A DNA stretch of 64,000 nt from an uncultured Verrucomicrobia subdivision 3 bacterium (GCA_903850425.1 CAINLR010000037.1:1-64000); one strand, 5' to 3'; shown: positions 37,884-47,480, counted from the first letter of the stretch. Notes: generated by a model from the letters alone, not told the origin. Numbers and translations are program-made.

Positions 37884-38294
37884 TTACGTCGGCACTTTGT
37901 CTTTCTTGCGATAGGCCAGTCCCTGGAATTGCGCCACCAAATCTCCCGCGTCGTCCTTCACGGTCACGGTGTAGGAACCCACTTTGAAATTCTTCGCAAT
38001 CTCGCGGGCTTCGGCCCACAGCGTGCCGGTGGTGGCGGCTTTCATGAAGGTGATGCTGACATTCAGCGCCACGGCCATCGTGCCATGAGAATTGCAGGCG
38101 ACGGCAAACGTAAAATCCGCCAGCGTGAAAATCGCCCCGCCTTGCACGGTCTTGAGCGCGTTCAGATGATGCGGATGCAGCGTCATCTTGGCCGTCGCGT
38201 GACCAGGCCCGGCGGTCAGCAGCTCAATGTTGGAAAGCTCCGCGTAACGGTCGGTCTTGAAAATGCGCTTCAGCTCTTGCTCGCTCAAATTCAT
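37884..38294 (-). CDS. PaaI-like hotdog thioesterase
   Basis: 136 residues from MNLSEQELKRIFKTDRYAE. The hotdog-fold signature ALKTVQGGAIFTLADFTFAV (Gly-Gly followed by the catalytic Asp region) and NVSITFMKAATTGTLWAE match PaaI/DUF4442-type acyl-CoA thioesterases. In the phenylacetate pathway such enzymes clear dead-end CoA thioesters. It is the last gene of the six-gene aryl-CoA operon, 4 bases after the ACT-domain gene. Confidence 0.88.
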   Translation of the reverse strand: MNLSEQELKRIFKTDRYAELSNIELLTAGPGHATAKMTLHPHHLNALKTVQGGAIFTLADFTFAVACNSHGTMAVALNVSITFMKAATTGTLWAEAREIAKNFKVGSYTVTVKDDAGDLVAQFQGLAYRKKDKVPT

Positions 38295-38298
38295 AAAT

Positions 38299-38733
38299 CT
38301 AGATCTGTTTGAGCAAGTCCACGCTGGCGACGACATTCACTTTGCTCTTCTGCAAAATTTTGATCGCGTTGTCCGGGTCATCAAAGCGAAACACCAGCAC
38401 GGCCTTGTTCTCGCGTTTCTCGGTGAAGGCATACATGAACTCGACGTTGAGCCCGGACTTTTCCACCACGTCCAGAATCTTCGCCAGACCGCCGGGTTGG
38501 TCGGACACTTCGACGGCCACCATGTCCGTGATCTTGACGACGAAGCCGTTTTTCTCCAGCAGCTTCTTGGCTTTTTCCCAATCGCGCAAAATCAGGCGCA
38601 AAATACCAAACTGGTTGGCGTCGGCAATCGAGAGCGTGACGATGTTGAACCTGGCCTTGGCGAGCAGCCGCACCGGGCGGCTCAATGCGCCGGGTTTATT
38701 TTCCAGAAACAGGGAGAGTTGTTTTAGTTTCAT
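38299..38733 (-). CDS. Tandem ACT-domain protein
   Basis: 144 residues containing two ACT domains: MKLKQLSLFLENKPGALSRP (about 1-65) and MVAVEVSDQPGGLAKILD (about 70-140), each with the ligand-binding loop ending in Pro-Gly. Small proteins of this type usually lie next to phenylacetate-CoA ligase genes and are thought to sense an amino acid, perhaps an aromatic one. Here it is 12 bases downstream of paaK. Confidence 0.9.
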   Translation of the reverse strand: MKLKQLSLFLENKPGALSRPVRLLAKARFNIVTLSIADANQFGILRLILRDWEKAKKLLEKNGFVVKITDMVAVEVSDQPGGLAKILDVVEKSGLNVEFMYAFTEKRENKAVLVFRFDDPDNAIKILQKSKVNVVASVDLLKQI

Positions 38734-38745
38734 AATTTTCTCCGA

Positions 38746-40068
38746 TCACATTTTCCGCTGGTCAATGACGCGCTTGGCCTTGCCTTCGCTGCGCGTGATG
38801 GTCTGCGGCTGCACCATCCGCACTTTCATGCGCAGGCCGGTCAGCGTTTCAATGCTGTGGCCGAGGTTGCGCTGCACTTCTTCCAGCGCGCCGACGGTGT
38901 CGCCGAAAACTTCTTTCGTCACCTCCACTTGAACTTCGACTTCGTCCAAGCCTTTGTCGCGCGTCAAAATGATTTGATAATGCGGCAGGGTGCCTTCGAC
39001 TTTCAGCAGCGCGGTTTCGATTTGGGAGGGATAAACATTTACGCCCCGAATGATGAACATGTCGTCGCTGCGGCGACCAATGCGCTGGATGCGGCGCAAC
39101 GTGCGGCCACATTCGCATGGCTCGCTCGTGAGTGCCGTGATGTCGCGCGTGCGGTAGCGGATCATGGGCATGGCCTGTTTGCCAAGCGTGGTCAAAACGA
39201 GTTCGCCTTCCTCGCCATCGGGCAGCGGCTTGCCGGTTTTGAGATCAATGATTTCAGGATAAAACCAGTCCTCGAAAATGTGCGGGCCGGCCTGACATTC
39301 ACATTCCATCGCCACGCCGGGGCCGATGATTTCCGACAAGCCGTAAATATCGTAAGCCTTGAGTCCGCTCTCGGCCTCGATGCGGCGACGCATGGATTCC
39401 GTCCACGGCTCCGCGCCGAAAACGCCGACGCGCAAGGGGAGTTCCTTGAGCTTCACACCCAGTTCCGGGGCTTGCTCGATGATGTGCAGAAAATAACTCG
39501 GCGTGCAGCAGATCGCCGTGGAGCCGAAATCCTTCATCACCATCAACTGTCGCTGCGTGTTCCCACCGGAAATGGGAATGACCGTCGCGCCGAGGGCTTC
39601 CGCGCCGTAATGCGCGCCGAGGCCGCCGGTAAACAGGCCGTAACCATAGGCGTTCTGAATGACATCGCCCGCGTGCAATCCGCAAGCCGCGAAACTGCGC
39701 ACCATGACATTCGTCCACACCTCAATGTCCTCTTTGGTATAGGCGACTACGATGGGTTTGCCCGTCGTGCCGGTCGAAGCGTGCAGACGCACGATGTCTT
39801 TCATGGGGCTGGCAAACAACCCAAATGGATAGGTGTCGCGCAAATCCGTCTTCACGGTGAACGGCAGCTTGGTGACGTCGTCCAGCGAGCGCACATCGGT
39901 CGGCTCCATGCCCGCGTTGTCCATGCGCTTACGAAAAAGTGCGACGTGGTTGTAGGCGCGCTGCACCATGCCTTTGATCCGCTGGAGCTGGAGCGCCTGC
40001 AATTGTTCGAGCGGCAGAAAGTCTGGCGCGCTGGCCGGATGAAAACTGGCGATGAGATTTTTTTTCAT
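38746..40068 (-). CDS. paaK: Phenylacetate-CoA ligase
   Basis: 440 residues. The adenylate-forming signature HASTGTTGKPIVVAYT (about residues 95-110) and the family blocks DIYGLSEIIGPGVAMECE, GELVLTTLGKQAMPMIRYRT and RSDDMFIIRGVNVYPSQIE are all present, and length is normal. It activates phenylacetate or related arylacetates to the CoA thioester with ATP. The ATG overlaps the iorB stop by four bases. With iorAB upstream, the operon could also run in reverse, or supply arylacetyl-CoA from free acids. Confidence 0.94.
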   Translation of the reverse strand: MKKNLIASFHPASAPDFLPLEQLQALQLQRIKGMVQRAYNHVALFRKRMDNAGMEPTDVRSLDDVTKLPFTVKTDLRDTYPFGLFASPMKDIVRLHASTGTTGKPIVVAYTKEDIEVWTNVMVRSFAACGLHAGDVIQNAYGYGLFTGGLGAHYGAEALGATVIPISGGNTQRQLMVMKDFGSTAICCTPSYFLHIIEQAPELGVKLKELPLRVGVFGAEPWTESMRRRIEAESGLKAYDIYGLSEIIGPGVAMECECQAGPHIFEDWFYPEIIDLKTGKPLPDGEEGELVLTTLGKQAMPMIRYRTRDITALTSEPCECGRTLRRIQRIGRRSDDMFIIRGVNVYPSQIETALLKVEGTLPHYQIILTRDKGLDEVEVQVEVTKEVFGDTVGALEEVQRNLGHSIETLTGLRMKVRMVQPQTITRSEGKAKRVIDQRKM

Positions 40069-40559
40069 GATTGAACCTTGGTTGCAGTGGCCGCCCGGCG
40101 ACCGGCGGCGAAAGCCTGTTCATTGGCGGCGTGCAGTTTCTCTGGCAAAACGGATTGAATGGCCGAGCGCCATTCTTCCTCGCTGAATTCCAGATGCGTG
40201 CTCAGTGCGCCGAGCAGGGCGACGTTAAAGCTTTTGCGATTGGACAGCGTGGTGGGATCAATCAACCCCGGCGCGATCAGCACACCACCCGCGCGCAACA
40301 GGCCGCGATTGACTGCGACTTGGTCCGGCGCCAACACCACGAGAAAATCCGCCTCGCCCGGCGGCACCATGGGACTCAACACTTGCGGACCGAACCGCAC
40401 GTCGCTGGTTACCGAACCGCCGCGCTGGCTCATGCCGTGAATCTCGCTCTTCTTGACCTCGCAGCCGGAGCGAAACGCGGCCTCGGATAAAATATCTGAC
40501 GCTTTGATGACGCCTTGTCCACCGAGGCCGGCGATGACGACGTTAATTGGTTTTTTCAT
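40065..40559 (-). CDS. iorB: Indolepyruvate ferredoxin oxidoreductase, beta subunit
   Basis: 164 residues from MKKPINVVIAGLGGQGVIKA, the Gly-rich start of the gamma-type domain of 2-oxoacid:ferredoxin oxidoreductases. EVKKSEIHGMSQRGGSVTSD is the strongly conserved block of this subunit. A short IorB of this kind pairs with IorA to convert aryl pyruvates to aryl-acetyl-CoA. Its ATG overlaps the iorA stop, and its own stop overlaps the paaK start. Confidence 0.93.
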   Translation of the reverse strand: MKKPINVVIAGLGGQGVIKASDILSEAAFRSGCEVKKSEIHGMSQRGGSVTSDVRFGPQVLSPMVPPGEADFLVVLAPDQVAVNRGLLRAGGVLIAPGLIDPTTLSNRKSFNVALLGALSTHLEFSEEEWRSAIQSVLPEKLHAANEQAFAAGRRAATATKVQS

Positions 40560-42181
40560 TGGGCTAAAACCTCCTGCGCCGAGCAACCCGTTGAACACTT
40601 GTCGCGATTTTCGTAATCACGAATGCTTTTCGCGGCGAGCACGCAGGGGCGCCGTGCCACGATGAGCACCAGTTTTTCGCTGGCAAGCGCCTCAACGATC
40701 AACTGCTGAAATTCAGCGCAATCCTTGCCGAGCGGGAAAACGCGCACCTCTTCGATGCCGAGCGCGCGACCCAAATCTTCATAGACAATTTTGCCGGTCG
40801 CCGCGTGATCCAGCGTGCGGCCCGTGCCGGGATGTTCCTGGTGGCCGGTCATCGCGGTGGTGCTGTTGTCGAGAATCACGACGACGTGACCGGTCGGCGG
40901 CGGATTGTAGATCATCTCCGCCAGCCCCGTCATGCCGCTGTGAACGAACGTGCTGTCGCCGATCACGCTCACGACGCGCTTGGCTTCGGCGTCTGGCAAA
41001 ACGTGGCGCAAACCCAGGCCGATGCCGATGCTCGAACCCATGCACACGCAGCAATCCATTGCGGAATACGGCGGCAAGACGCCGAGCGCGTAACAGCCGA
41101 TGTCGCCGGCCACGATGCAATCGAGATTTTTCAACGCCTGAAAAACAACGTGATGTCCGCAACCGTCGCACAACTCCGGCGGCTTGCCGGGCGGTCGCAC
41201 GGGTTCGGGTGAATTGTCGTGCGCCAGAATCCGCCGCACGCGGTCCACGTTCAACTCACCGAAGCGGAACATTTCCGGTTTGCTTTCGACTGCCAAGCCG
41301 GCGGCGCGGATGGCATCGGCTAGGTAAGGATCGCCTTCTTCAATGACCACGCAGCGTTCAACACTGCCGACAAACTCCGCGATTTTTTTCAGCGGCAGTG
41401 GATGCGTGAAACCAAGTTTCAGAAAACTCGCGTCGGGAAACGCTTCGCGCGCGTGCATGAAACAGACGCCGGACGTGATGATGCCGAGCTTTTTGTCGCC
41501 CGAAATAACGTGGTTCAACGGCGTGATCTCGCTCCAGTCGGTCATCTCCGAAAGTTTTTGCCGCAACCGGCGGTGCGCGGGCCGCGCGTTGGATGGAATT
41601 AAATTGCGTCCGCGCAAATCATGCTCGAAATGCGGCTTGGGTGGCACCACGGCGGCGCGCGGTTGCACCGGTGCCTGGGTGTGGCAGACGCGCGTGGTGA
41701 CGCGCAGCAGCACGGGAATTTTCCAGCGCTCGGAGATCTCGATGGCGGCGAGCGTATAATCGTAAGCCTCCTGTGAATCCGCCGGCTCCAGCATTGGCAC
41801 GGCGGCAGCGACGGCATAACGGCGGTTGTCCTGTTCGTTCTGGCTCGACGCCATGCCGGGATCATCCGCCGAAACAATCACCAGCGCGCCGACCACGCCG
41901 GTGTGCGCCACGCTAAATAACGGATCGGCGGCGACGTTGAGGCCGACATGCTTCATTGTCACCAGTGAACGCGCGCCGCCGTAGGCCACGCCGATGCCGA
42001 CTTCGAGCGCGACTTTTTCGTTCGGCGCCCACTGCGCCTTGCCGCCGAGATGGGAAAGGTATTCGAGAATTTCGGTTGACGGCGTGCCCGGATAACCGGT
42101 GCCCAAGGCGACGCCGCCATGCAGCGCGGCCAACGCGATGGCGCTGTCGCCACTCAATAATTGTCGGTCAGTTAAACTCAT
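40556..42181 (-). CDS. iorA: Indolepyruvate ferredoxin oxidoreductase, alpha subunit
   Basis: 541 residues. The pyrimidine-binding domain comes first (GVALGTGYPGTPSTEILEYL). The TPP-binding domain in the C-terminal half carries PPELCDGCGHHVVFQAL, DIGCYALGVLPPYSAMDCC and VVSVIGDSTFVHSGM. The enzyme decarboxylates indole-, phenyl- or hydroxyphenylpyruvate to the aryl-acetyl-CoA, reducing ferredoxin. Usual IorA proteins end with two 4Fe-4S clusters. Here the end is only RDYENRDKCSTGCSAQEVLAQ, so most of that ferredoxin-like domain is missing. Confidence 0.92.
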   Translation of the reverse strand: MSLTDRQLLSGDSAIALAALHGGVALGTGYPGTPSTEILEYLSHLGGKAQWAPNEKVALEVGIGVAYGGARSLVTMKHVGLNVAADPLFSVAHTGVVGALVIVSADDPGMASSQNEQDNRRYAVAAAVPMLEPADSQEAYDYTLAAIEISERWKIPVLLRVTTRVCHTQAPVQPRAAVVPPKPHFEHDLRGRNLIPSNARPAHRRLRQKLSEMTDWSEITPLNHVISGDKKLGIITSGVCFMHAREAFPDASFLKLGFTHPLPLKKIAEFVGSVERCVVIEEGDPYLADAIRAAGLAVESKPEMFRFGELNVDRVRRILAHDNSPEPVRPPGKPPELCDGCGHHVVFQALKNLDCIVAGDIGCYALGVLPPYSAMDCCVCMGSSIGIGLGLRHVLPDAEAKRVVSVIGDSTFVHSGMTGLAEMIYNPPPTGHVVVILDNSTTAMTGHQEHPGTGRTLDHAATGKIVYEDLGRALGIEEVRVFPLGKDCAEFQQLIVEALASEKLVLIVARRPCVLAAKSIRDYENRDKCSTGCSAQEVLAQ

Positions 42182-42190
42182 TTTAAAAAA

Positions 42191-42619
42191 TCAGGTTGTT
42201 GCCGGGCCGGAAGCTTTTTGCAGCCGCTCCAGAAACCAGGCCGGCGGACGGATCGGTTTTCCGTCGGCATCAGCAAACGCGTGAACCGTGTGGCCGCGCA
42301 CGACGGGTTTGCCGTTTGCGTTTTGAGTGATTTGGACCTCGAAGCGCAGCTTGGCGCGTCCAGAGACTGCCACGGTGGAGGCGATATCCAGCAAATCGTC
42401 ATAGCGCGCACCGCCTTGAAATTCCAGATGCGCTTCGACGAGTGGCAGAAAAACATGCTTTTCCTCCAGTGCGGCGTAGGACATGCCGAGCCGCCGGCGC
42501 ATGAGCTCGGTGCGACCGCACTCGAACCATTCCAACGCGCGGGAATTGTAAAACGTCCCCATCTGGTCCGTTTCGCTGTAACGGACGCGCAACTGCAGAA
42601 CATCTTGTAGTTTGCTCAT
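42191..42619 (-). CDS. YbgC/4HBT-type acyl-CoA thioesterase
   Basis: 142 residues. The hotdog-fold motif LRVRYSETDQMGTFYNSRAL, with the catalytic Asp in ETDQMG, followed by YFxxGR-like ALEWFECGRTELMR, is the 4-hydroxybenzoyl-CoA thioesterase/YbgC signature. Probably the first gene of the arylpyruvate operon, 9 bases ahead of iorA. It would hydrolyse an aryl-CoA or short acyl-CoA. Confidence 0.9.
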   Translation of the reverse strand: MSKLQDVLQLRVRYSETDQMGTFYNSRALEWFECGRTELMRRRLGMSYAALEEKHVFLPLVEAHLEFQGGARYDDLLDIASTVAVSGRAKLRFEVQITQNANGKPVVRGHTVHAFADADGKPIRPPAWFLERLQKASGPATT

Positions 42620-42876
42620 GTTATGGTGGACCGCCCCCGGTGAAGCCTTCGGCTGCCGGAACCTAGCGGCGGGAGCGATCAGAAGGAACCTAGGGCAAAG
42701 CGCGGGGTGAAACCTATCCTATCTTGCCGAGAGCCTCACATTTTTTGGGGCGGATTTGACGATTAGATACGCTGTCAATGTGTATTAAATGCAAATTATT
42801 AGCTAATGAGGCTCGACACGCCTCCTGACATTCTTAACATTTTTCGAATTCATCCAACCCGATTCCAATTTTAAAA

Positions 42877-44274
42877 ATGCTCACGCAATGTCGAACCACC
42901 GGTCTCGCCCTCGCTGCCGGTTCAGCGATGCTGATGACGTCCACGGCTCAAACCAACCAAGTCGCACCGACGCTCCTCCAGCAAATCAAACAGCCGGTTT
43001 CGTGGATGAACTGGGGCGGTGACCTGCGTGTCCGCAATGAGTATTTCAATAATCTACTGACGCTGAATCCGGGCAATCGGCTGCACGAACAGGATTATTT
43101 CCGTTTCCGCGCCCGCGTTTGGACCAGCCTCACGCCGGTGGACGACTTGAGCTTGAATGCCCGGTTGACCACCGAACCCAGGCAGTGGATGAAGCCGGCC
43201 GGCTATTCGCCCTACAAAGGTCGCACCGGTCTGGACTGGACCGAAGGCTTGATTGACGGACTCAATATGCAATGGCGAAACGTCCTGCAACTTCCGGCCA
43301 CGCTTACGGTTGGCCGGCAGGATATTTTTCTCGGTGACGGCTGGCTGGTCGGGGAAGGCACGCCGTATGACGGATCGTGGAGCGTTTACTTCGACGCCGC
43401 GCGCTTTACATATGAACTCAAAGAGCAGCACACGATCTTCGAAGCCATCGGCATTATTCAGAACGCCTATGACGATGCCTGGCTGCCCACCATCAATAAC
43501 CAGAATCGTATCGAGACGGAGCAAAACGAAAAAGGGGCGATCCTCAGTGTGGCCAACTCGTCGTGCCGGGCGGCCAACCTCAGCGGTTATTTCATTTACA
43601 AGCACGACGATCGCGTGACGGCGCCGGGCGACAATGCCGACATCTACACCCTCGGCGGGCGACTCAGCGGCCTGCTGGGCGAGCACTGGAAATACTCCGC
43701 CGAAGGGGCTTACCAATTTGGCCACAAGCAGGATTTGAACATCAAACCCGTTACAACCGCCAACCGCACGATTGATGCCTACGGATTTAACAGCAAGCTG
43801 ACCTGGCTGGCCAAGGACAAGCTGAACAATCAGTTAAATGTTTCGTTTGAATTTCTTTCCGGCGACAATCCCGGCTCCGGCAATGATGAAATGTTTGACG
43901 TGTTATGGGGTCGCTGGCCGCGCTGGAGTGAAATCGGCCTTTACAGTTACGCGGCGGAAACGCGCATCGGCCAGGAGGCGAATCTGATTCGCCTTGGCCC
44001 GGGCTGGAGTATTTCACCGGTGAAGGATTTGGATTTCAGCGCCGCCTATTACGCCTTGTTCGCGCCGGAATCGGTGCCCACGCGCGAAGCCAGTGCCACC
44101 TTGTTCAGCAACCACGACAATTTTCGTGGCCATTTTGTCCAGACCGTTTTGAAATATAGATTCAACCCGCACGTCAGCGGCCATCTCTGGGGCGAGTGCC
44201 TGTTCCCGGGCAGCTATTATGTGAACAAGGAGCCGATGCCGTTCCTCCGGGCGGAAGTGGCGTTCACCTTTTAG
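42877..44274 (+). CDS. Outer-membrane porin, alginate-export-like
   Basis: 465 residues. The N-terminus MLTQCRTTGLALAAGSAMLM looks like a signal peptide cleaved after Ala near residue 24. The body shows alternating hydrophobic/polar beta-strands typical of barrels (DLRVRNEYFNNLL, DYFRFRARVWTSL, TLTVGRQDIFLGDGWLVGEG) and ends in Phe (AEVAFTF), as outer-membrane proteins do. Blocks such as GRQDIFLGDGW resemble the alginate_exp family. Likely carries an acidic or sugar substrate. No operon partner is evident. Confidence 0.78.
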   Translation: MLTQCRTTGLALAAGSAMLMTSTAQTNQVAPTLLQQIKQPVSWMNWGGDLRVRNEYFNNLLTLNPGNRLHEQDYFRFRARVWTSLTPVDDLSLNARLTTEPRQWMKPAGYSPYKGRTGLDWTEGLIDGLNMQWRNVLQLPATLTVGRQDIFLGDGWLVGEGTPYDGSWSVYFDAARFTYELKEQHTIFEAIGIIQNAYDDAWLPTINNQNRIETEQNEKGAILSVANSSCRAANLSGYFIYKHDDRVTAPGDNADIYTLGGRLSGLLGEHWKYSAEGAYQFGHKQDLNIKPVTTANRTIDAYGFNSKLTWLAKDKLNNQLNVSFEFLSGDNPGSGNDEMFDVLWGRWPRWSEIGLYSYAAETRIGQEANLIRLGPGWSISPVKDLDFSAAYYALFAPESVPTREASATLFSNHDNFRGHFVQTVLKYRFNPHVSGHLWGECLFPGSYYVNKEPMPFLRAEVAFTF

Positions 44275-44311
44275 GCCGCTGCGGGGAGCCCGCTGGCCGA
44301 ACCAACGCCAC

Positions 44312-45736
44312 TCAAGCCACCCGGCCTAACAAATATTCAATGACTTCGCTGGCGTGGTAGGTGTCGCGCCCAGGTTTGAGGTAGCGCGCGATGTGCAGCA
44401 CATCGTTACCGGCCGTGACCAGTGCGAGATCCAAGCCGATGTCCGCCCGCACCTGGGCGAGGCCGATGGTTCCCACCAGTCCGTTGCAGACGCATTGGCG
44501 GCCTTCCGTCTCCGCGACCGCGCCGCCTTTGTGCACAAAATCCTCCACTGGTTCCGCCGGACAACGATAACCCACCGTGCCGTCGGCTTTGCGATAAGCG
44601 TGCCGGAGATAACCGAGGTCGCACAGGCGCACCCGGCCTTTGTTCGCTGTGGGATCGGACATGGTGCCCGGCAACTGCAAGACCTTGAACGGAAAACCGG
44701 TGGGCGACGCGAGCGGGTCGGTGAACACGCGCGTCTGGCCGGTGCGGCTTAATTGAATTGCCTGCGACTTGAGATTGGGGTGGACGCCGGATTCTTCGCA
44801 GAAGGCAAAGGCCGTGCCGACTTGAATCCCGGTGGCTCCGAGGCGCTGCGCTTCCGTCAATTTACCGGGTTGCCCATACGATCCCGCGAGCCAGAATGGC
44901 AAACCGAGTTCGCGGATTTTTTCCAGGTCGGCCACGTCGCGCGGACCGTAAACCGGTTCGCCGCCGCTGTCCAATTGCAACGGGCCGCGCGGCGGGGCGT
45001 TGTGGCCGCCGGCTGTTTCGCCTTCCACGATGAAACCGTCCACCTTGCCGCTGGATTTGCGGGCGAGGGTAATGGCCAAGGTGGCCGAGGCGACGATGCC
45101 GAGAAAGTGCGGCCGTTTCAGCGTCGGGGCGGGGGCGCCGAAAAACTGGTTAGGGTCAAAGGTGCAGAAAAATTCTTCGCCGGGCAGCGCGCCTTCGACA
45201 TCAATTTTTATCTCCACCGCTTCGCCGCGCGCGAGCCGGTCCAACACGCCGGGGATGGCGCGCGGAATCCCTGCGCCCATCAGCACATAATCCACGCCTG
45301 CCAGCATCGCGCCAAAAATCGAGGGCAGGGTGGGGAATTGGATCTTTTCCAAAAAATTGACGCCGACCAGACCGGCGTGTTTTTCTTTCGCGAGAAACAC
45401 CTCGATGAAATTCGCGGCCACCGTCAGGGCGATGAAATCAGGGCCGGGCTGCATTACCGGCAGCGGCGAGAGTTTGAACGGCGCAGCGGCCGCCTTGCCG
45501 CCGGGGATAAAATAATCCGCCAGAATGCGGGCGGCGACGCCGGGCACGGGGAAGTGTTCCAACGCGTGGCGCATCTGGCCGTCGGGATCGCCGACTTGCA
45601 ATCGCCGCGCGAGAATGGCGGCGAGGGCGGTGCCGGAGACGACGCCGAGCTGGCCGGTCTGCGCGACGGCGCGCGCCAACCGCCAGTCGGAAACGCCGGC
45701 GCCCATGCCGCCCTGTATGATCGTTGGATGTGACAT
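44312..45736 (-). CDS. Nitronate monooxygenase-like FMN enzyme
   Basis: 474 residues. The N-terminal TIIQGGMGAGVSDWRLARAV and VVSGTALAA begin a TIM barrel. FIVEGETAGGHNAPPRGP contains the catalytic-type His of nitronate monooxygenases, and ATGIQVGTAFAFCEESGV is the FMN-phosphate loop. The protein is longer than typical bacterial Nmo (about 320-360), with a C-terminal Cys-containing extension (RLCDLGYLRHAYR, YRCPAEP, QCVCNGLVGTIG). That pattern is also seen in the PfaD-type enoyl reductases, so the precise reaction is open. Confidence 0.8.
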   Translation of the reverse strand: MSHPTIIQGGMGAGVSDWRLARAVAQTGQLGVVSGTALAAILARRLQVGDPDGQMRHALEHFPVPGVAARILADYFIPGGKAAAAPFKLSPLPVMQPGPDFIALTVAANFIEVFLAKEKHAGLVGVNFLEKIQFPTLPSIFGAMLAGVDYVLMGAGIPRAIPGVLDRLARGEAVEIKIDVEGALPGEEFFCTFDPNQFFGAPAPTLKRPHFLGIVASATLAITLARKSSGKVDGFIVEGETAGGHNAPPRGPLQLDSGGEPVYGPRDVADLEKIRELGLPFWLAGSYGQPGKLTEAQRLGATGIQVGTAFAFCEESGVHPNLKSQAIQLSRTGQTRVFTDPLASPTGFPFKVLQLPGTMSDPTANKGRVRLCDLGYLRHAYRKADGTVGYRCPAEPVEDFVHKGGAVAETEGRQCVCNGLVGTIGLAQVRADIGLDLALVTAGNDVLHIARYLKPGRDTYHASEVIEYLLGRVA

Positions 45737-45944
45737 ATAAATCGAAATTCAACCGCGCCGTGAGTCATTTGGAAACAGTGCGCAGCTAAACCATAAGTTT
45801 ACAGCGAGAGAAACACAAGGAGTTTACAAGTCTGGCTTACTTGCGGCTGCGCATTTTTATTGCCGCGAAGGCGGCCCCCCCGAAGTTTTGGGAAAGGCCA
45901 AGCCGCCCTGGCCGCGCCCCGACCGGCGCGGTGGCGGGAACGGC

Positions 45945-47327
45945 TCAGTTCTTCGTCACCGTCCGGTGATAGATCCGCCATTCAAAGCCGTTGAGCTGAA
46001 CGGACGGCAATTTGCGGCCAGCGGAACTCTGGCCGCCGGGAATGTTCACCGCGGAAAATTCCGCGGCCGTCTTCAAGTCCACGGTGCCGGTGAGTGGTTG
46101 GTTGGAAAGATTGATGACGACGAGAAATTCATCATGGTCGTCGGCGCGCAAGAAAGTGATGAGCCGGGCTTCGTCAGAATTACGGAGCCAGTCCACGCGG
46201 TCCGTGCGCCAGGCGGGGTAGGTTTTGCGCAGTTGAATCAGTTCGTGGTAAATGGCCCGGAGCGGCGGACGTTCCTTGGGCGACCAGAAAATGTTGAGCT
46301 TTTCGAAGAGCGCGGGATCGCCGGATTCGGTGGCGTCGCCGACTTCCATGCCGTTGTAGAGCAGCGGCACGCCATCCAACGTGAACATCAGCGCGGACGC
46401 CGCGAGCGCGCCGCCGATGCCATAGCGCGCCACGGCGCGGGCTTCGTCGTGGTCATCGGACATCCGCATGTGCAAGGTGCCTTTGGGAAATTGGCGGCGG
46501 CTGTCCTCCCAGGATTTGCGCAGCTCAGTGGCGGGGGCATTCCGCAGCATCACATTGTTCAGCGTCGCGAGCAGCGGCCAGGAATAGTCCAAGTCGAACG
46601 CCTTGGTGAGCAGCTCCGGTTTGCTGGCTTCGGCCAGCATGATGATGTCCGGCTTGACCAGGATGAGTTCCGCGCGGGCTTGTTCCCAGAAATCTGTCGG
46701 CACCATGGAGGCCACATCGCAGCGGAAACCATCCACGTCGGCTTCCGTGATCCAGTATTTCAGCATGGCGATCATGTAGGTGCGCAGTGCGGGACTCGTA
46801 TAGTTCAACCCGGCGACATCCGTCCATTCCGCCACCGGGGGAATGACATTCCCTTTGGCGTCCTGCTTGTAGAAATCTTTGTGCGCCATCATCACGCTGT
46901 CCCAGGCGGTGTGGTTGGCGACCAGGTCCATGATGACCTTCATGCCGCGCTGATGCGCTCCGGCGACGAGCTTTTTGAAGTCAGCCAGCGTGCCGTAGTG
47001 CGGATCCACCGCATAGTAGTCTTTGATGGAATAGGGGCTGCCGAATTCACCCTTGCGAAATTTTTCGCCGATGGGATGGATCGGCATCGTCCACAGAATC
47101 GTCACGCCGAGCTGATGCAACTCATCGAGTTTGGCGGTGACGCCATTCAGGTTCCCAGCGGTCGAGAAATCGCGCGGATAGATTTCGTAAATGGTGCCGG
47201 CGCGCAACCAGTCGGGCGAGGTGCGCGCGGTGGCCGAAGCATCCACCTCAGCTTTCACGCCAGGTGAAAACAGAACCAAGGTGGCGACGAGCACGGATAA
47301 TTTGTTCGTCAAATGATAGTATCTCAT
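45945..47327 (-). CDS. Secreted alpha-amylase-family enzyme (GH13)
   Basis: 460 residues from MRYYHLTNKLSVLVATLVLF, a signal peptide ending near VKA. GH13 regions in order: IYEIYPRDF, MDLVANHTAWDS (region I), DGFRCDVASMV (region II, nucleophile Asp), IIMLAEAS (region III, acid/base Glu) and RMSDDHDEARAV (region IV, Asp). All three catalytic acids are present. It acts outside the cytoplasm on starch-like glucans. Exact specificity is unclear. The same-strand gene upstream encodes a starch-binding-like protein. Confidence 0.9.
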   Translation of the reverse strand: MRYYHLTNKLSVLVATLVLFSPGVKAEVDASATARTSPDWLRAGTIYEIYPRDFSTAGNLNGVTAKLDELHQLGVTILWTMPIHPIGEKFRKGEFGSPYSIKDYYAVDPHYGTLADFKKLVAGAHQRGMKVIMDLVANHTAWDSVMMAHKDFYKQDAKGNVIPPVAEWTDVAGLNYTSPALRTYMIAMLKYWITEADVDGFRCDVASMVPTDFWEQARAELILVKPDIIMLAEASKPELLTKAFDLDYSWPLLATLNNVMLRNAPATELRKSWEDSRRQFPKGTLHMRMSDDHDEARAVARYGIGGALAASALMFTLDGVPLLYNGMEVGDATESGDPALFEKLNIFWSPKERPPLRAIYHELIQLRKTYPAWRTDRVDWLRNSDEARLITFLRADDHDEFLVVINLSNQPLTGTVDLKTAAEFSAVNIPGGQSSAGRKLPSVQLNGFEWRIYHRTVTKN

Positions 47328-47480
47328 AGTCAGTTTGCGCGCTTCGGATCTGGCGTTGTGACAGCGTGGCATTGCCGCCCGATGATCGTCGCCACTGAGA
47401 ACCAGCCCCCCCAACCAGTTAATCGGGCGGCCAAAGATGCCAACTCCAGTTTGCTTGATCTCCACATATTTCCCATTAAT

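Noticed and set aside
45888-47267. A 459-codon plus-strand frame opposite the GH13 gene
   Set aside because: The minus strand encodes a complete GH13 enzyme with all catalytic residues; the antisense frame has no family resemblance.
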